In this document: positions 6,178-6,882 of the stretch, in pieces
How the letters are laid out: the number at the start of each line of letters is the position of its first letter
Numbering within the stretch: the first letter of the stretch is position 1
DNA from: Bordetella parapertussis
GTDB taxonomy: Bacteria > Pseudomonadota > Gammaproteobacteria > Burkholderiales > Burkholderiaceae_B
Reading direction: 5' to 3'
NCBI GenBank assembly: GCA_945869355.1
Contig: CAMBPA010000071.1
Coordinates: forward strand, 1 to 6,882
Length of the DNA: 6,882 nt
Notes under the pieces: generated by a model
The model's database searches: none
The model's input: only the letters and a program-made list of their open reading frames with translations
What the model was told of the DNA's origin: nothing
Made by a program: the position numbers and the translations under genes

Positions 6178-6203
6178 GGATTATCTAAATTGCGTGATAA
6201 TCC
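6178..6203. promoter_or_regulatory. Perfect 8+8 inverted repeat upstream of msrP, candidate operator
   Basis: GGATTATC (6178-6185) and GATAATCC (6196-6203) are perfect complements separated by ten bases, a spacing near one helical turn between half-sites. The right arm includes GATAAT (6196-6201), a five-of-six match to a -10 box, although no good -35 sits at standard spacing. The repeat lies 65-90 bases before the msrP start and has no T run after it. An operator for a dimeric regulator is more likely than a terminator for the HAD gene. Confidence 0.45.
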
Positions 6204-6257
6204 TAGGCATCGTTGATTCGCGCTGCGGCTAATGCTTGGGCGCACTTAATCTTTTTC

Positions 6258-6262
6258 GGAGG
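6258..6262 (+). promoter_or_regulatory. Strong ribosome binding site of msrP
   Basis: GGAGG at 6258-6262 lies five bases before ATG 6268. It is the clearest Shine-Dalgarno on the + strand in this window and fixes the msrP start, which also leaves a proper Tat signal peptide. Confidence 0.85.
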
Positions 6263-6267
6263 CCGTT

Positions 6268-6882
6268 ATGTCGAGCTACCGTTTCCCCCGTATTCGTTCT
6301 ACAGAAATCACGCCTGAAGAAGTCTGGCAGAGCCGCAGGCACTGGATGAAGGCGACTGGCGCTACATTCGCGACGGGCGCCTTAGGCGGTTGGTCGGCGT
6401 TGGCGAGTGCGGCTGCTCTGGCTAAGCTTGATGCGCAGCGGTCGCCAAAGTATGTGCTGATGGAGCAAGTGACGCCCGAAAAGGACGCGACCACTTACAA
6501 CAATTTTTTTGAGTTCGGCACGGATAAGGCGGATCCCGCGAAGTACGCGCACACGCTTCAGACAACGCCGTGGAAACTGCGCGTGGAAGGTGAGTGCGCA
6601 GCACCCAAGACGTTCGATCTGGACGACTTGCGCAAGCTTGCGCCTCTCGAAGAGCGTCTGTATCGCATGCGCTGCGTAGAGGGTTGGTCCATGGCGATTC
6701 CTTGGATTGGCTACTCCATGTCCGAGCTGATCAAGCAGGTGCAGCCCACCGCGAACGCAAAATTTGTTGAGTTCATTACTGATGTGCAACCCAAAAATAT
6801 GCCCGGTGTGCGCACCCGGTCAGTGGAGTGGCCGTATCGCGATGGACTGCGTATGGACGAGGCGATGCACCCGCTAACACTC
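6268..6882 (+). CDS. msrP: Protein-methionine-sulfoxide reductase catalytic subunit MsrP (formerly YedY), partial
   Basis: MsrP is a periplasmic molybdopterin enzyme that reduces methionine sulfoxide in oxidised envelope proteins, receiving electrons from the membrane haem protein MsrQ. The window holds the first 205 codons and the gene runs off the right edge (the E. coli protein is about 334 residues). The N-terminus carries a twin-arginine signal: SRRHWMK (22-28), a hydrophobic Ala/Gly stretch to about 50, and possible cleavage near ASA (46-48) or ALA (50-52). The mature part has YNNFFEFGTDKADP (77-90), LEERLYRMRCVEGWSM (127-142) with the molybdenum-ligand cysteine C136, VPWIG-like IPWIG (144-148), and DGLRMDEAMHPLTL at the cut end. 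All are hallmark segments of the family. It is preceded by a good ribosome site and a 153-base gap, so it is probably transcribed apart from rluC-HAD. MsrQ would be expected just beyond the window. Confidence 0.96.
   Translation, partial: MSSYRFPRIRSTEITPEEVWQSRRHWMKATGATFATGALGGWSALASAAALAKLDAQRSPKYVLMEQVTPEKDATTYNNFFEFGTDKADPAKYAHTLQTTPWKLRVEGECAAPKTFDLDDLRKLAPLEERLYRMRCVEGWSMAIPWIGYSMSELIKQVQPTANAKFVEFITDVQPKNMPGVRTRSVEWPYRDGLRMDEAMHPLTL

Noticed and set aside
6503..6517. T7 run early in msrP, considered as a phase-variation tract.
   Set aside because: It encodes the conserved NNFFEF segment in frame, and seven bases is short for slippage control.

Overview
The window reads as ordinary chromosomal DNA of a betaproteobacterium. 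Burkholderiales, probably Alcaligenaceae-like, fits best. This rests on the probable trpA-accD ATGA junction, the rne/rluC divergent pair, a very Arg/Gly-rich and Ala/Pro-rich RNase E C-terminus, and the rluC-HAD phosphatase pair. The assignment comes from gene order and protein style, not from a database search. I see no insertion sequence, phage gene, CRISPR array, tRNA or rRNA.

Layout. Bases 1-86 hold the last codons of a + strand gene, most likely trpA, whose stop overlaps the accD start. accD (83-964, +) encodes the carboxyltransferase beta subunit of acetyl-CoA carboxylase. It converges on rne (1086-3944, -), which encodes RNase E. A strong hairpin with A and T tracts on its two sides (1007-1041) sits between them and can end transcription from both directions.

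Between rne and the divergent rluC lie about 540 bases (3945-4486) with no credible gene but many inverted repeats. These include two strong overlapping hairpins just upstream of the rne ribosome binding site. A perfect TATAAT on the - strand, only 15 bases from the rluC ATG, suggests that rne is transcribed with a long structured leader of roughly 515 nt. That leader is the most interesting non-coding element here and a candidate for RNase E autoregulation.

rluC (4487-5464, +; 23S rRNA pseudouridine synthase) overlaps by ATGA with a HAD-superfamily phosphatase gene (5461-6114, +). After a 153-base gap containing a perfect 8+8 inverted repeat, msrP (6268-6882, +, cut by the window end) begins. 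It encodes the Tat-exported molybdenum subunit of the periplasmic methionine sulfoxide reductase.

Functionally the window combines housekeeping genes: tryptophan and fatty-acid synthesis (trpA/accD), RNA turnover and rRNA modification (rne/rluC), metabolite phosphatase activity (HAD) and periplasmic protein repair (msrP). I found no convincing new multi-gene system. The observations worth a second look are regulatory.
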